Below are positions 1 to 12,375 of a stretch of 64,000 bases of DNA, in pieces. Location of the stretch: contig OZ005692.1 of assembly GCA_963930775.1 (NCBI GenBank), positions 1,226,135 to 1,290,134 of the forward strand, written 5' to 3'. Source of the stretch: Cliona cf. orientalis. Lineage: Eukaryota > Porifera > Demospongiae > Clionaida > Clionaidae. The notes under the pieces were generated by a model that had not been told where the DNA came from, ran no database searches, and saw only the letters and a list, made by a program, of their open reading frames with translations. The position numbers and the translations under genes were made by a program. The stretch's first letter is position 1. Each line of letters opens with the position of its first letter.

Positions 1-962
1 GGTACATGTATTATTATCATGGATATCAGTATGAAGCTGAAGGAAAGTGTGCTTCAACTGATTCAAACATGCTATTACCAGATTCATACACCACCACTGC
101 TCCAAATCAAACATCAAATCAACCAGTCACCACTCCTAGTTCAACCCAAATGATGCCCACTTCAATTGGCTCAGAAGAAATTGTCAGTAGTGACTTAAAT
201 ATGAAGGCAAACATAGTTGGTGGAGTACTAGGATCCATTATCATAATCCTACTGCTGTTGTTGGCAATGTGTGGAGGAGCACTGCTATTCTTGTTGCGAT
301 CAAGAAGCATGACCAAAAAGCAAGTACTTAGGCTGTAATCAATAATAATTATGTGACCTCCAATCACAACCTTTTTTTAAGGGACCACTTGGGGAAGATG
401 GTAGTATGTCAATTTAAATTTGCATGTCTTGTATGCATAAAGCCACAAGCACTGAGTGGACTTGATGTACACTACATAGCTACAACATAATAATATGATA
501 AGATAAGCCACTGTACCATACTACAAAATCCCAAAATTATGGTCCCTTTTGGTAATACCTATAACTTATAGACTTTTAATAACACACAGATCATCAACAG
601 AAATGGCCGTTAGAAACGTAAGCTATCTATAACAACAGCACTAACAGCAAGTGGAGAGGCTCAAGCCAGTGACACAGTAGATCACACACCGGTTGCTGCA
701 ACTGAGTACAGTAGGATTGGTCCATCATACGAAACCATCGCCAACTCAAGTCGTTCGAGGAGGCAGCAGCAACCATGCAGTGGCTGGAGTGTCTGCTGCT
801 AGGCTCTCAGAGAGGTATGAGTTTTCAGAACCACACCTAGCAGCCATGATTTCAGCAGGACGTAGTGGTGGTACACAAGGTAATAAAGCAGCTGCAGCTA
901 TGGATTATGAGGTTCCACTCCAAAGTGGAAAACACGAGGAATACTCACATCTGCAACATTGA
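1..962 (+). CDS. R1: alpha-type SRCR receptor, 3' part only, tail disrupted
   Basis: The window opens inside the third coding exon (to 319): the end of a fibronectin-III-like domain (YYYHGYQYEAEGKC), a Thr/Ser/Pro linker, a TM segment (about 223-298) rich in I/L with a GGVLGS start, and a basic stop-transfer. The exon appears to end at AA|GCAAGT, a GC donor shared with R4, R5 and R6. The tail exon starts at 590 after acacacag. Compared with R4 it has 2 extra bases near 628, giving an in-frame TAA at 630-632, and 4 extra bases near 775. The two changes cancel, so the rest of the tail (ERYEFSEPHLA, MDYEVPL, EEYSHLQH) is again in frame. As read, the product has only about 14 tail residues. It could be a decayed copy or an allele. 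Confidence 0.75.
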
Positions 963-1527
963 AACATTAACATTGAAGGAGGAACTAACATTAAATTTTA
1001 TTGACATTGATTCTCTGACAGTAGAATACATATCACTGATGCATATTAAACAAATTTGTGTGTCATAACACTATCTTTTCATCTTTAGTTGTGTGTGCAT
1101 GCATGGTGTATCCAAATTTACTTGGTAGCTAGCTACAATAATATCATCATCAGATCAGATAAGATTCTGTTATTGTAATCAGCTCAGATCTACACGTACG
1201 TGTGAGTGGTGCATGTGTGTGTGTTCTAATTAACCACTGAGTCCACAATGACAGTTTATTCTAATATTTCATCATCAGTGATTGTCACAGTGGTATATTA
1301 ATATGGACATCAATATTAATGCTCAGCTAGTGTGAAAAACGGTTTTTCCTTATAATTAGTCTCTTTCCCAGGCCACTCCCACACATGAAAACATATATAG
1401 GAGTGGCCTGGGGACGAGGTTAGTTTTCCTTGGCTGTGGACTATACTCTAGCTATATTCAACAGCGGATCCTATATTAGCTATACTGAATTGACTTAGCC
1501 ATTGCTATAGTATTCAGGCTCAGCAGA
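963..1527 (+). promoter_or_regulatory. R1 3' flank and beta-type 5' block of R2
   Basis: No gene. The first 110 bases match the 3' flank of R4 near 7190-7270. About 1140-1527 is the conserved beta 5' block (cagctcagatctacac, gacagtttatt, aatgctcagcta, caacagcggatcc) seen upstream of R7-R15. It resembles most closely the block before R12. Confidence 0.55.
1367..1412. repeat. Short hairpin repeat (cccaggccactccc / ggagtggcctggg)
   Basis: Inverted repeat with arms at 1367-1380 and 1399-1412. The same hairpin lies at 24205-24258 in the same place upstream of R12, and half-copies are at 53083-53110 and 58146-58172. It looks like a small foldback element that predates the R2/R12 duplication. Confidence 0.6.
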
Positions 1528-2837
1528 ATGACATTGTGGACTCTTAGCAAGAATGCTCAGAATTTGGTGCTGTACGGCTTATATCTACTATACCAAATGC
1601 GGGTGCATGTAATCAATTTTTGCAATGGATCTCGGTGGGGTACAATCTGTAGTGATGGCTGGGATCATTTTGACGCTGCAGTTGTGTGTAGAGAGCTGGG
1701 GTACACAGCTGATGGTAAGTCAGACTCTGTTCACATTCATAAATCTTCACCATGCGTGCTTCAGGTGCTCAAGCAACATATTACGGTTCTAATGAAAATG
1801 ATGCTATTAATATTGTGATAGAGGATGTTAATTGTTATTGGGATGAACAGAGATTGCGTGACTGTTCATATTCAGTATCAGATAGCTATCAAAGCGGTGG
1901 AATGGCTGGTGTGAAATGTAAGATAATCAAGAATATCAATTTTGCTATAGTCAATAACTCTGTCTTGGTCACCTGGGAGTATAATAATATTACATCACAT
2001 CAGCCGAGTTCATTTGATGTTCGTTGCAATGGACAGCGACGATTAACTTATAATAATTATAAATACCGGTAAATGTTATTTTAGTGAGCATGCAATGGAA
2101 CTTCTAGACTTAGTGATATTGTGGGAGATCTCCTTCCAAATGCTTCCTATGACTGCTGTGTATCAGCTAAATATACGTGGTATAGTAGAACTGAAATAAG
2201 ATGTGCTTCGATTAAATCTGAGGATCTGCTTCCCCCCACTACCATCAGTGACACAAATAACATGACGGCCACCTGTCTACCTCCCGTAGTAGTGGGTGCT
2301 GTGCTAGGCTGTGTCATTGTAATCCTACTAGTTCTGTTGGCAGTGTGTGGAGGAGTTCTGTTGCGATCAAGAACCTCGATCACCTGAGGCCCCTAAAAGG
2401 TAAATACTACTGCTATATATTAAATCTTTTGTGTATGCTTACGAATCATATAATAATTATTATGATTCTGCAAAGTTTATATTGGTGACATTAGTTTCAC
2501 CATGCCAGATCAAAATTATGATCATAACATTATCATTACTTAACTATACACACAGATCATCAACAGAAATGGCTTTCAACAGAAACATAAGCTATGAAAC
2601 AACAGAAATGGTTGTTAATAGAAATATAAGCTATGAAACCATTGCCGACTCGAATCATCCTTCGAGTAGGCAGCAACCACTGCCATCTGAGAGAAACCGA
2701 GTCTCTGCCACTAGTCCTTCGACAGAGAATTATGTCATTGAGTATTTAGAGCCACACCACTGAGACTACTGGAGGAGGTGGAGAGAAAGATGAAATACAA
2801 CATGAGGACTATATATACTTACAACTGCATCATGTGA
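1528..2837 (+). pseudogene. R2: broken beta-type SRCR receptor
   Basis: Recognisable as a copy of the R12 type. SRCR first half (FCNGSRWGTICSDGWDHFD, VVCRELGYTADG) ends at donor 1714|gtaagt. The exon from 1765 to 2399 carries the SRCR second half, FN3 and a TM (VLGCVIVILLVLLAVCGG). The tail exon runs from 2556. Defects: the signal-peptide exon and first intron are missing, because the 5' block (gctcagcagaatg) runs straight into a shortened SRCR exon with no intron between. The N-terminal SRCR codons are frame-shifted and then restored. Exon 3 is shifted around 2045-2100 and has extra bases at 2376-2384. The tail stops early at 2761-2763 (CAC CAC TGA) where other copies read on. It probably makes no functional receptor. 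Confidence 0.8.
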
Positions 2838-3162
2838 AACATTAAATTTGATTGTAACTATAATAATAATGATCATTATCATGCATCCGTGTACATGTAC
2901 AGTTACATACGGTGGTTACATGGTATTAACAGCTGGTGGTGGCTGTGATGATATATAGTGTATAATAATATGCATGGTGTATGATCAAGATGAAGCAAGT
3001 CAATGGAGATTATGACAATGTCTGGCTGTTTCATGCAATTCCCAAAAGCCACAAACTACAAAGGAATACTATAGAGAGCTATCATATCAACAACACTTTC
3101 ACTTTATCTAGCAGTACTAGTAGTACATGCCACTTTCACTGCCGGTCACTCTACTGGTGATC
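2838..3162. other. R2-R3 intergenic spacer
   Basis: AT-rich spacer with a 3' flank shared with R3 and R5 tails (tgtaactataataat...gcat). I see no other feature. Confidence 0.4.
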
Positions 3163-4747
3163 ATGAGAGTCGATCAAAGCTCTAGCTTTGCTTGTGTTCT
3201 TCTCTTCTCAATCAAAATTACAGTTGGAATTGGTAAGTTATTGGTGCATGCATGAACAGCTAGTAAAGCTACATACCCCCTACCATAGATAGTAGCTAGT
3301 TATCATAATAATAATGCTGGTTGTGATGAACTTTTTGAACAAGCACAAGGGAACTGCATTTTCTTGAAGATTGGGCACAATAGACATAGCTAATTCAATG
3401 ACAGCAGCTGTTTCAACACCTTCAGATTTGATCACCTGTAATGGTTGTTACAATGAAGTGTTTGAAAACACTTCTATGCTTCAACTGTTGGAGAATTGCT
3501 GCCCGTGTAATTTCACAAGTATGACATACAATCAAAATCTATGTAAGTATATCTACTATGAGCATACAAATGCTTGTGTGTTCATGGGTTTTTGTATTAT
3601 ATTATATTGTTTCTCTATGCAGGTATAGTGAATACTGATGAAGGTAAATATGAAAACATAGTTTTAATTTTCCTGGTACTGTATACAGTGATATATAATG
3701 ACTGCTATTTGATGCCAATCTAGAATCAGAATCCACTCTGGCAGAAAGGAGGCTCATAATAGTTATCTTGGGATCTCTATTGGGTTTCACAACATTACTG
3801 CTAGCAGTTAGCATTGCTGCTTTGATTGGCTTTATTACAGCCAACGTGAGACTTAAAATCAAGCTCAAACAATTTGCAAGATCACACAGCAGGTATAGTA
3901 TTTCAACCTTTCAAGCAAAAATATTCATCCGGTAGTTGATAGCTAGCCATTCATGATTGTGCATGTGCATGCTATTGGGCTGCCTGTGGTATAATTAATT
4001 CAGCTCCCATCATAAATATGTCTGTCGATGTCATTGGTGGAGTTAAAATTTCATAGGTATCCTAGGCTATTTAAATCCATATTATATACCCTCAATCGCC
4101 CCCCTCCTTCCCCCCACCCCCACCCACCCCCCCCCCCATCCCCTGTATAGATATCTTGTAATTATAATAAGTATTATACAATCTGGACATGTTGACAATT
4201 GAAGGGCTCAGAAGCAAAGTGGGCTAACCCAGAAATGTTGACTTAGCCCCCTGAATCTTGAAAACATGTTTAAAATGTGTTTCATGAGCTATTATAATAG
4301 AAAATTCAATTTTTTGAAAATTTTGGCAATTTGGTAGAGTACAATGTACGGTTTTTAGTCCATTTTTGAGCTTTTTAGACAATTTCCCACATTTAATTCG
4401 GGGTTAGCCTACTTTGCATCTGAGCCCTTCAATTATTTAACAGACTTTCCCAACAGCACAATTAATGTAATACACGCAGATCATCAGCAGAAATGGCTAT
4501 CAACAGAAACGTAAGCTATGAAACAACAGAAAATTTAATGGTTGTTAATAGAAACATAAGCTATGCAACCATTACCGATCCGAATCCTTCGAGCAGGCAG
4601 CAACTGCTGCCGTCTGAGAGAAACCGAGTCTCTACTACTCTCTCAGAGAATTATGTCATTCAGTGTTTAGAGCCACACCAGGCCACTGGAGGAGGTGGAG
4701 AGAAAGGTGAAGCACAACATGAGGACTACTTACAACTGCAACATTGA
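3163..4747 (+). CDS. R3: small type I receptor with a novel Cys-rich ectodomain on the shared tail
   Basis: Five-exon model, 228 aa: 3163-3232, 3384-3542, 3623-3643, 3724-3892, 4480-4747. Phases fit throughout (1,1,1,2) and all sites are GT-AG. Exon 1 is a signal peptide (MRVDQSSSFACVLLFSIK). Exon 2 gives a short ectodomain with five cysteines (CNGCYNEVF ... LLENCCPCNFTSM) and NxT/S sites. Exon 3 adds seven residues with one more Cys. Exon 4 is a TM (LIIVILGSLLGFTTLLLAVS) with a basic stop. Exon 5 is the standard short tail (ISYATI, NYVIQCLEPH, EDYLQLQH), joined with the same phase-2 AG|A junction as its neighbours. There is no SRCR or FN3 domain and I do not recognise the ectodomain. It appears intact. 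Intron 4 holds a 238-bp foldback element and a C-rich tract. Confidence 0.75.
4098..4140. repeat. C-rich low-complexity tract
   Basis: Almost pure C with occasional A or T inside intron 4 of R3. Confidence 0.8.
4197..4434. mobile_element. Foldback MITE in R3 intron 4
   Basis: Ends form an imperfect inverted repeat of about 35 bp: aattgaagggctcagaagca at the left, and its complement (tgcatctgagcccttcaatt) at the right. There is no coding capacity. AATT at both edges may be a target duplication or part of the repeat. Family not assigned. Confidence 0.7.
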
Positions 4748-5213
4748 AAGGAAACTATTGACTGTAACTATAATAATTATTATGCATTCGTGTACATATA
4801 CAATTATACGGTATTAACAGCTGGTAATAATATGCATAGTGTATGATCATGATGAAGTCAGTGGGAATTGTGATGATGTATAATATTATAGCTACAACAT
4901 AATAAACAGCTACGCAAAGCTACCATATTATGCAGCCTAGCTATATATGAGATGAATCAGGATAGTGAAACTAAACATCAAGTGTCTGTTATTATAATTT
5001 GTGTAGTGTCGTGCCAGTGTTTATCAGTAAGAGCACATACAATTGAATAGTCATGTGAGTAATTCTACATCACAGTCATGACATTATAGCTGTTTTCTGT
5101 TATCCAGGCTGAACCTTATGCAGTATTGGTTCTAATTGAAGCTATCTATAGCCATTAACTCTGTCTGATAGGATTAATTGTGGTGATATTCAATGTGTGT
5201 ACAGGCAGCAAAA
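4748..5213 (+). promoter_or_regulatory. R3 3' flank and alpha-type 5' block of R4
   Basis: No gene. About 4970-5213 is near-identical in arrangement to 9550-9803 upstream of R6 (agtgtctgttat, ggttgaacctta/ggctgaacctta, caatgtgtgtaca.gcagcaaaaatg). This marks a conserved alpha promoter and 5' leader. Confidence 0.5.
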
Positions 5214-6927
5214 ATGTTGAATAAAATGTTAATGGTGATTTTGATGACCATCACTTTTACTAAAGGTACAATTTCTGGGACCAATTTTGTGATTAATCAC
5301 CATAATCAAAATTAATGCAGAATCATTGACTCAGCACTGCAGCACTCACGGTGATATCCGGCTTGTGTATGGGAATACTCTTAGAAGTCGAGGCATAGTA
5401 GAGATCTGCATCAATTCACGCTGGGGTAGAGTTTGCATAGATGGCTGGGGAGACAATGATGCTGCCGTTGTTTGCAGACAGCTCGGTTATGGATCAGAGG
5501 GTAGGTAACTTCCTTAACTCTATATGCCTTTCTTTTTTTTAACTAATCTAGTATAGGTGCTATTCATACTACCATTTGGATTGGACGAAGTAGTGTACCT
5601 ATTTTCCTGAATAATGTTGATTGTCACTCCAATGAAGCAACATTGCTCAACTGTTCTCACTCCAGAAGAGATGACGGTGGATACAAATGCTACAACTATA
5701 ATAGTGGTGTCAAATGCAGTGAAGAACGGTTAAGAGTGCAGAATGTCAGCACTGTGACTGTTAATACCACAAATTATACTCAGTCTGTCATGGTATCCTG
5801 GGAGCTTTATAGTGGTGTACCGCACGAACCAAGTTCATTCAGAGTAAGGTGCTATAATCAACAACGTGCTATAGAATTCAGTTTGCTGGTGTACAATGAA
5901 ACTTTCACACGTGTAAGTGTAGGAGGTGCTCTTTCTTCTGTCTCCTTTGTCTGCTGTGTGTCAGTCTGGTATTATTATCGTGGATATTATTATCGTGGAT
6001 ATTATTATGAAGCTGAAGAAAAGTGTGCTTCAACTGATTCAAACATGCTGTTACCAGATTCATACATCACCTCTGCTCCAAATCAAACATCAAATCAACC
6101 AGTCACCACTCTTAGTTCAACCCAAATGATGCTCACTTCAATTGGATCAGAAAAAGTTATTGGTAGTGATTTAAATATGAGGGCAAGCATAGTTGGTGGA
6201 GTACTAGGATCCATCATCATAATCCTACTGCTGTTGTTGGCAATGTGTGGAGGAGCACTGCTATTCTTGTTACGATCAAGAAGCATGACCCCCAAAAAGC
6301 AAGTACCGGTACTTAGGCTGTAATCAATAATAATTGTGTGACCTTCAATCACAAACCGTTTTTAAGGGACCATTAGGGGAAGATGGTAGTATGTCAATTT
6401 TGTATGCCTTGTATGCATAAAGCCACAAACACTGAGCGAACTTTATGTACAGTACATACGACATAATAATAAGATAAGCCACTGTACCATACTACAAAAT
6501 CCCAAAATTATGGTCCCTTTTGACAATACTTACAACTTATAGACTTTTAATAACACACAGATCATCAACAGAAATGGCTGTTAGAAACGTAAGCTATCTA
6601 ACAACAGCACTAACAGCCAGTGGAGAGGCTCAAGCCACTGACACAGTAGGTCACACACCGGGTGCTGCAACTGAGTACAGTAGGATTGGTCCATCTTACG
6701 AAACCATCGCCAATTCAAGTCGTTCGAGGAGGCAGCAGCAACCAGTGGCTGGAGTATCTGCTGCTAGGCTCTCAGAGAGGTACGAATTTTCAGAGCCACA
6801 CCTAGCAGCCATGATTTCAGCTGGACGTGGTGGTGGCACACAAGGTAATGAAGCAGCTGCAGCTATGGATTATGAGGGTCCACTCCAAAGTGGACAACAC
6901 GAGGAATACTCGCATCTGCAGCATTGA
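5214..6927 (+). CDS. R4: alpha-type SRCR-FN3 receptor, long tail
   Basis: Exons 5214-5265, 5321-5500, 5557-6298, 6561-6927 give 446 aa. Signal peptide MLNKMLMVILMTITFTK; SRCR (about 20-130) split over two exons, as in group A SRCR domains (RWGRVCIDGWGDNDAAVVCRQ is too long to quote whole; key parts GRVCIDGW and VVCRQLGYG). FN3-like domain to about residue 240 (VMVSWELYSG, PSSFRVRC, SFVCCVSVWYYY), Ser/Thr linker, TM about 288-316. The tail has EYSRIGPSYETI, ERYEFSEPHLA, MDYEGPL and C-terminal EEYSHLQH. The last intron keeps frame only if the donor is AA|GCAAGT (GC-AG). If it is not spliced there, translation ends at VPVLRL, a tail-less form. The FN3 end holds a YYYRG repeat. Looks intact. Confidence 0.88.
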
Positions 6928-7740
6928 AACATTAACATGTATATAGCTATGTACACACACGCAGTGTCATACAGTGTCATGCATATGGTTTACATTAAAG
7001 GCCTTAACTTGATTTGTCCACACGATGTATAAAGCAGCTTACATATAGGTCATACGTGAATCAATACAGGCAACGTGGTCTTAGAAATAGTTGTTATTGT
7101 TTTTATGATTGTAGCCAGCTGTGTGTGTGATATCAATTCAATAGACTTTCCTGATAATATACATGATAAGGTCAACAACAACGTAGCAATATTGAAAGAG
7201 AAACTAACATAGCTATTGACATTGATTCTGTGATAGGTCACTGATGCATATTAAACAAAATTTGTGTATCATAACACTATAATATTATCTTTTCATCTTA
7301 GTTATGTGTGCATGCATGGCGTATCCAAGTCTACTCTATAGCTACAATAAACATCATCAGATAATAAGATTCTGTTATTGTAACCAGCTCCTCAGGTCTA
7401 CGTGTTTGTGAGCGGTGCGTGTGTGTGTATTCTAGATATAGACTAGCTATTCAACAGCAGATCCTATATTATAATATAGCCCAGTACGTATTCAAGTTCA
7501 GAAGAATTATTATGGGATTTATGTAACATTTAAAGGTTAGCCATAATTATACATGTATAATAATTTAATAGTAATATAATAATTATTACCTCCTGTATTG
7601 TGATTCATCTCACATAACAACTTAATATCATCCAGGTTGAATCTTAGTATCACGAATAATAAGTATAGAAGCTGTTACATAGCTACCTCTGATTGGACTA
7701 GTACTATAATTATTGTTACCGTGAATGTCAGTAAGCAAAA
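6928..7740 (+). promoter_or_regulatory. R4 3' flank and 5' region of R5
   Basis: No gene. Relative to R1, about 250 bp (roughly 6940-7190) is inserted in the 3' flank. From about 7380 the region resembles the 5' blocks of R8/R9/R13, including a degenerate beta-type first exon near 7500-7545 (tcagaagaat ... aaaggttagcc) upstream of the alpha-type first exon actually used. Confidence 0.45.
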
Positions 7741-9316
<1,576 letters not shown>

Positions 9317-9803
9317 AAGGAAACATTAAATTTGACTGTAACTACATGTATAATAATAATGAACATTATCATGCATCTGTGTACATATAAAACTATTATA
9401 CGGCATTAACAGCTGCATGGTGGTGGCTGTGATGGTAGTCTAGTGTATAACAATACTATGCATGGATGAAGTCAGTGGGGATTATGATGATGTAGATACA
9501 ACATAAAAACAGCTATAATAATAGTAATTATTATGCAGCCTATGAGATGTGAAGGATAGTGAAACTAAACATCAAGTGTCTGTTATTACAATTTGTATAA
9601 TAGTGTCGTGTGTTTATCATTAAGAACACATACAACTGCATAGTCATGTGAGTCATTCTACGGCATATATAGTCATGACGTAGCAGTTATCTGTTATCCA
9701 GGTTGAACCTTATGTAGTGTCGGTACTAACTGAAGTTAGCTTTAGCCATTAACTCTGTCTGATAGGATTGTGGTGATAGTCAATGTGTGTACATGCAGCA
9801 AAA
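9317..9803 (+). promoter_or_regulatory. R5 3' flank and alpha-type 5' block of R6
   Basis: No gene. Parallel to 4748-5213, with the same leader ending gcagcaaaaatg. Confidence 0.5.
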
Positions 9804-11508
9804 ATGTTAAAGAAAATATTAATGGTGATTTTGATGACCATCGCTTTTACTACTAAAGGTATTATACAATTTGGGGCCATTTCTGTGATTAACAGCCATA
9901 ATTAAAATCAATGCAGAATCTTCAACTCAGGATGGTTGCACTCATGGCGATGTCCGGCTTGTGGGGACTCCTCTAAGTAGCTTTGGTGTAGTGGAAGTCT
10001 GCATCGATTCAAATTGGGGTAGAGTATGCAGAGATGGCTGGACTAGCAATGATGCTGAAGTGGTTTGCAATCAGCTTGGTTTTGGACGAGATGGTAATTT
10101 TTTTATTACCCATGCCAGTCTTACAAAGTATTGATTTTTTTAGTAGGTGCACTCGCCTTACAGGAAATACCAGTGGAAGACTCAAATTTTATGTATGATG
10201 GATCTGTCGTGATTGATGAGGTCCACTGTGACTCCACTAAAACAAAGCTGCTTGAATGTTTTCATATCAAAAGAGGTTATCATGGATTCTGGTGTAGAAA
10301 TGGTGGAGATGCTGGTGCTAGATGTACAAACAAATGGTTACAAGTTAAGAATATCACTGCTGCTACCATTCAAGCATCGTACAATAATGATACAAGACAA
10401 AGCATCTTACTCTCATGGGAGCTGTACAATAACGCATCATACACGCCAAGTTCATTTTCAGTAGACTGCTTTAATCAACAACACAATAGGAACCTGTCGA
10501 TGAATAACTGGACTCTCACACAGCTAAACATAGGAGATATTTTTTCTTCTACTATCTTTGTCTGCTGTGTGTCAGCCATATATTATCGTGGACATTATTC
10601 GACTGAGCAAAGGTGTACTGTAGCTGATTCAGACATGTTATTACAAGATTTATTTACTATCCCCGCTCTAAATCAAACACCAAATCAATTGGTCACCACT
10701 CCTAGTTCAACCCAAATGATGCCCGCTTCAATTGGATCAGAAGAAGTTGTTAGTAGTGACTTAAATATGAGGGCAAGCATAGTCGGTGGAGTACTAGGAT
10801 CCATTATCATAATCCTGTTGCTGTTGTTGGCAATGTGTGGAGGAGCACTGCTATTCTTGTTACGATCAAGAAGCATGACCCCCAAAATGCAAGTATACTC
10901 AGGCTGTAATCAATGATCTTCAATCACACACCTTTTTTTAAGGGACCATTTGGGGAAGATGGTAGTATGTCAATATTGCATGCCTTGTATGCATAAAGCC
11001 ACAAATACTGAGTGGACTTGATGTATAGTATACGACATAATTATGCATTGATAGATAAGCCACTGTACCATACTACAAAGTCCCAAAATTGTGGTCCCTT
11101 TTGACAATATTTATAGCTTATAGATTTTTAATAACACACAGATTATCAACAGAAATGGTCGTTAAAAGAAATGTAAGCTATCTAACAACAGCACTAACAG
11201 CAAGTGGAGAGGCTCAAGCCAGTGACACAGTCGGTCACACACCAGGTGCTGCAACTGAGTACAGTAGGATTGGCCCTTCATATGAAACCATCACCAATTC
11301 AAGTCATTCGAGGAGGCAGCAACCAGTGGCTGGAGTATCTACTGCTAGGCTCTCAGAGAGGTATGAGTTTTCAGAGCCACACCTAGCTGCCATTATTTCA
11401 GCTGGAGGTAGTGGTGGTACACAAGGTAATGAAGCAGCTGCAGCAATGGATTATGAGGTTCCACTTCAAAGTGGACAACATGAGGAATACTCACATCTGC
11501 AGCATTGA
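9804..11508 (+). CDS. R6: alpha-type SRCR-FN3 receptor, long tail
   Basis: Exons 9804-9858, 9917-10093, 10147-10888, 11142-11508 give 446 aa. Signal peptide MLKKILMVILMTIAFTTK; SRCR (CTHGDVRLVG, GRVCRDGWTSNDAEVVC, LGFGRDG; VVIDEVHCDS, KLLECFHI, ARC). The FN3-like domain is diverged from R4/R5 (LLSWELYNNASYTPSSFSVD), with many NxT/S sites. TM GSIIIILLLLLAMCGG. The tail has NVSYLTT, EYSRIGPSYETI, ERYEFSEPHLA, MDYEVPL and EEYSHLQH at the C-terminus. The GC donor is CCC AAA AT|GCAAGT, phase 2. The reading frame past the donor runs on to a stop at 10914-10916 if the intron is kept. Confidence 0.88.
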
Positions 11509-12375
11509 AAGGAAAATTTAAACTTACAAATAATATCAACTGACTTATTATGTACTAAATATCATGCATGCATGTATGCCCACAAAATAGCATACAATGT
11601 CATATATAATGTTATTAGTATGGCACACATGACATTATATAGTCCAAATAAAATTCTATAGTCGAAACTACAATATCATGACATTGTATTTCCATAATAT
11701 ACTAATATCCTTATCACTGAATTAATTGAGTTGAAAAATAGTCTAAGAGTGCTTGAGCCAATAACCTAAACATGTTTATGCATGTGACATAATGTTATTG
11801 GAGTTAATGAAAATATTATGCAGGTGTCTTCCAAAAACATTTTACTGTTTATACACGATAAGCTAGCTTAAAAGGGAATTATATATTTTGGAATCTCTAT
11901 AATAATATCACGTTTACTTTGTTGTAATCAATTACAGATGGTGCTTATTACTGTAACATTGCTCAACTAATTTTTGTAGCAGGAGACATTAATATAATAT
12001 TATGCAGGCCACGATTTCCTGTGAATAAACAGCTGGTGGGCTGGAGAAGTTTCCCAAACCTGCATGCCTTAATTAGCATCTGATGATGAGATAATTCTGT
12101 TATAATAATAATAATTGTAAGCAGCTCATGCATGTGAGCCGTGCATATGTGAAGCGCTTGTAATAATTATTAGCTATTATAGTTACTGTGTCTACACTGA
12201 CAGTTTAAATTGTTTCATCATCAATACTCTGTTTGGTAGAATCTGATATCAAAAATTGATGCTCAGCTATCAGTATTCAAACTTGGCTATAGACTACGGA
12301 GCGCTACACTAGTTATTCAACAGCAGATTCTAAATTGACCTGCATATACAGCCACTGCTATTCAAGCTCAGAAGA
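11509..12375 (+). promoter_or_regulatory. R6 3' flank and beta 5' block of R7
   Basis: No gene. The left half is unremarkable AT-rich DNA. From about 12115 it matches the beta 5' block (cagctcatgcatgtgag, tgtctacactgacagttta, ttcaagctcagaagaatg). Confidence 0.5.

Noticed and set aside
119-367. Minus-strand open frames antisense to the TM exons (also near 2147-2383, 6095-6352, 8621-8875, 10685-10885, 13096-13467, 29452-29703)
   Set aside because: They recur only because the TM exons are conserved; no start context, splice sites or independent similarity.
385-405. A 19-nt micro-exon (ggaccattaggggaagatg) between TM and tail exons of alpha genes
   Set aside because: It would not restore the tail phase with any GT donor, and it belongs to an inverted repeat; the GC donor explains all four genes.
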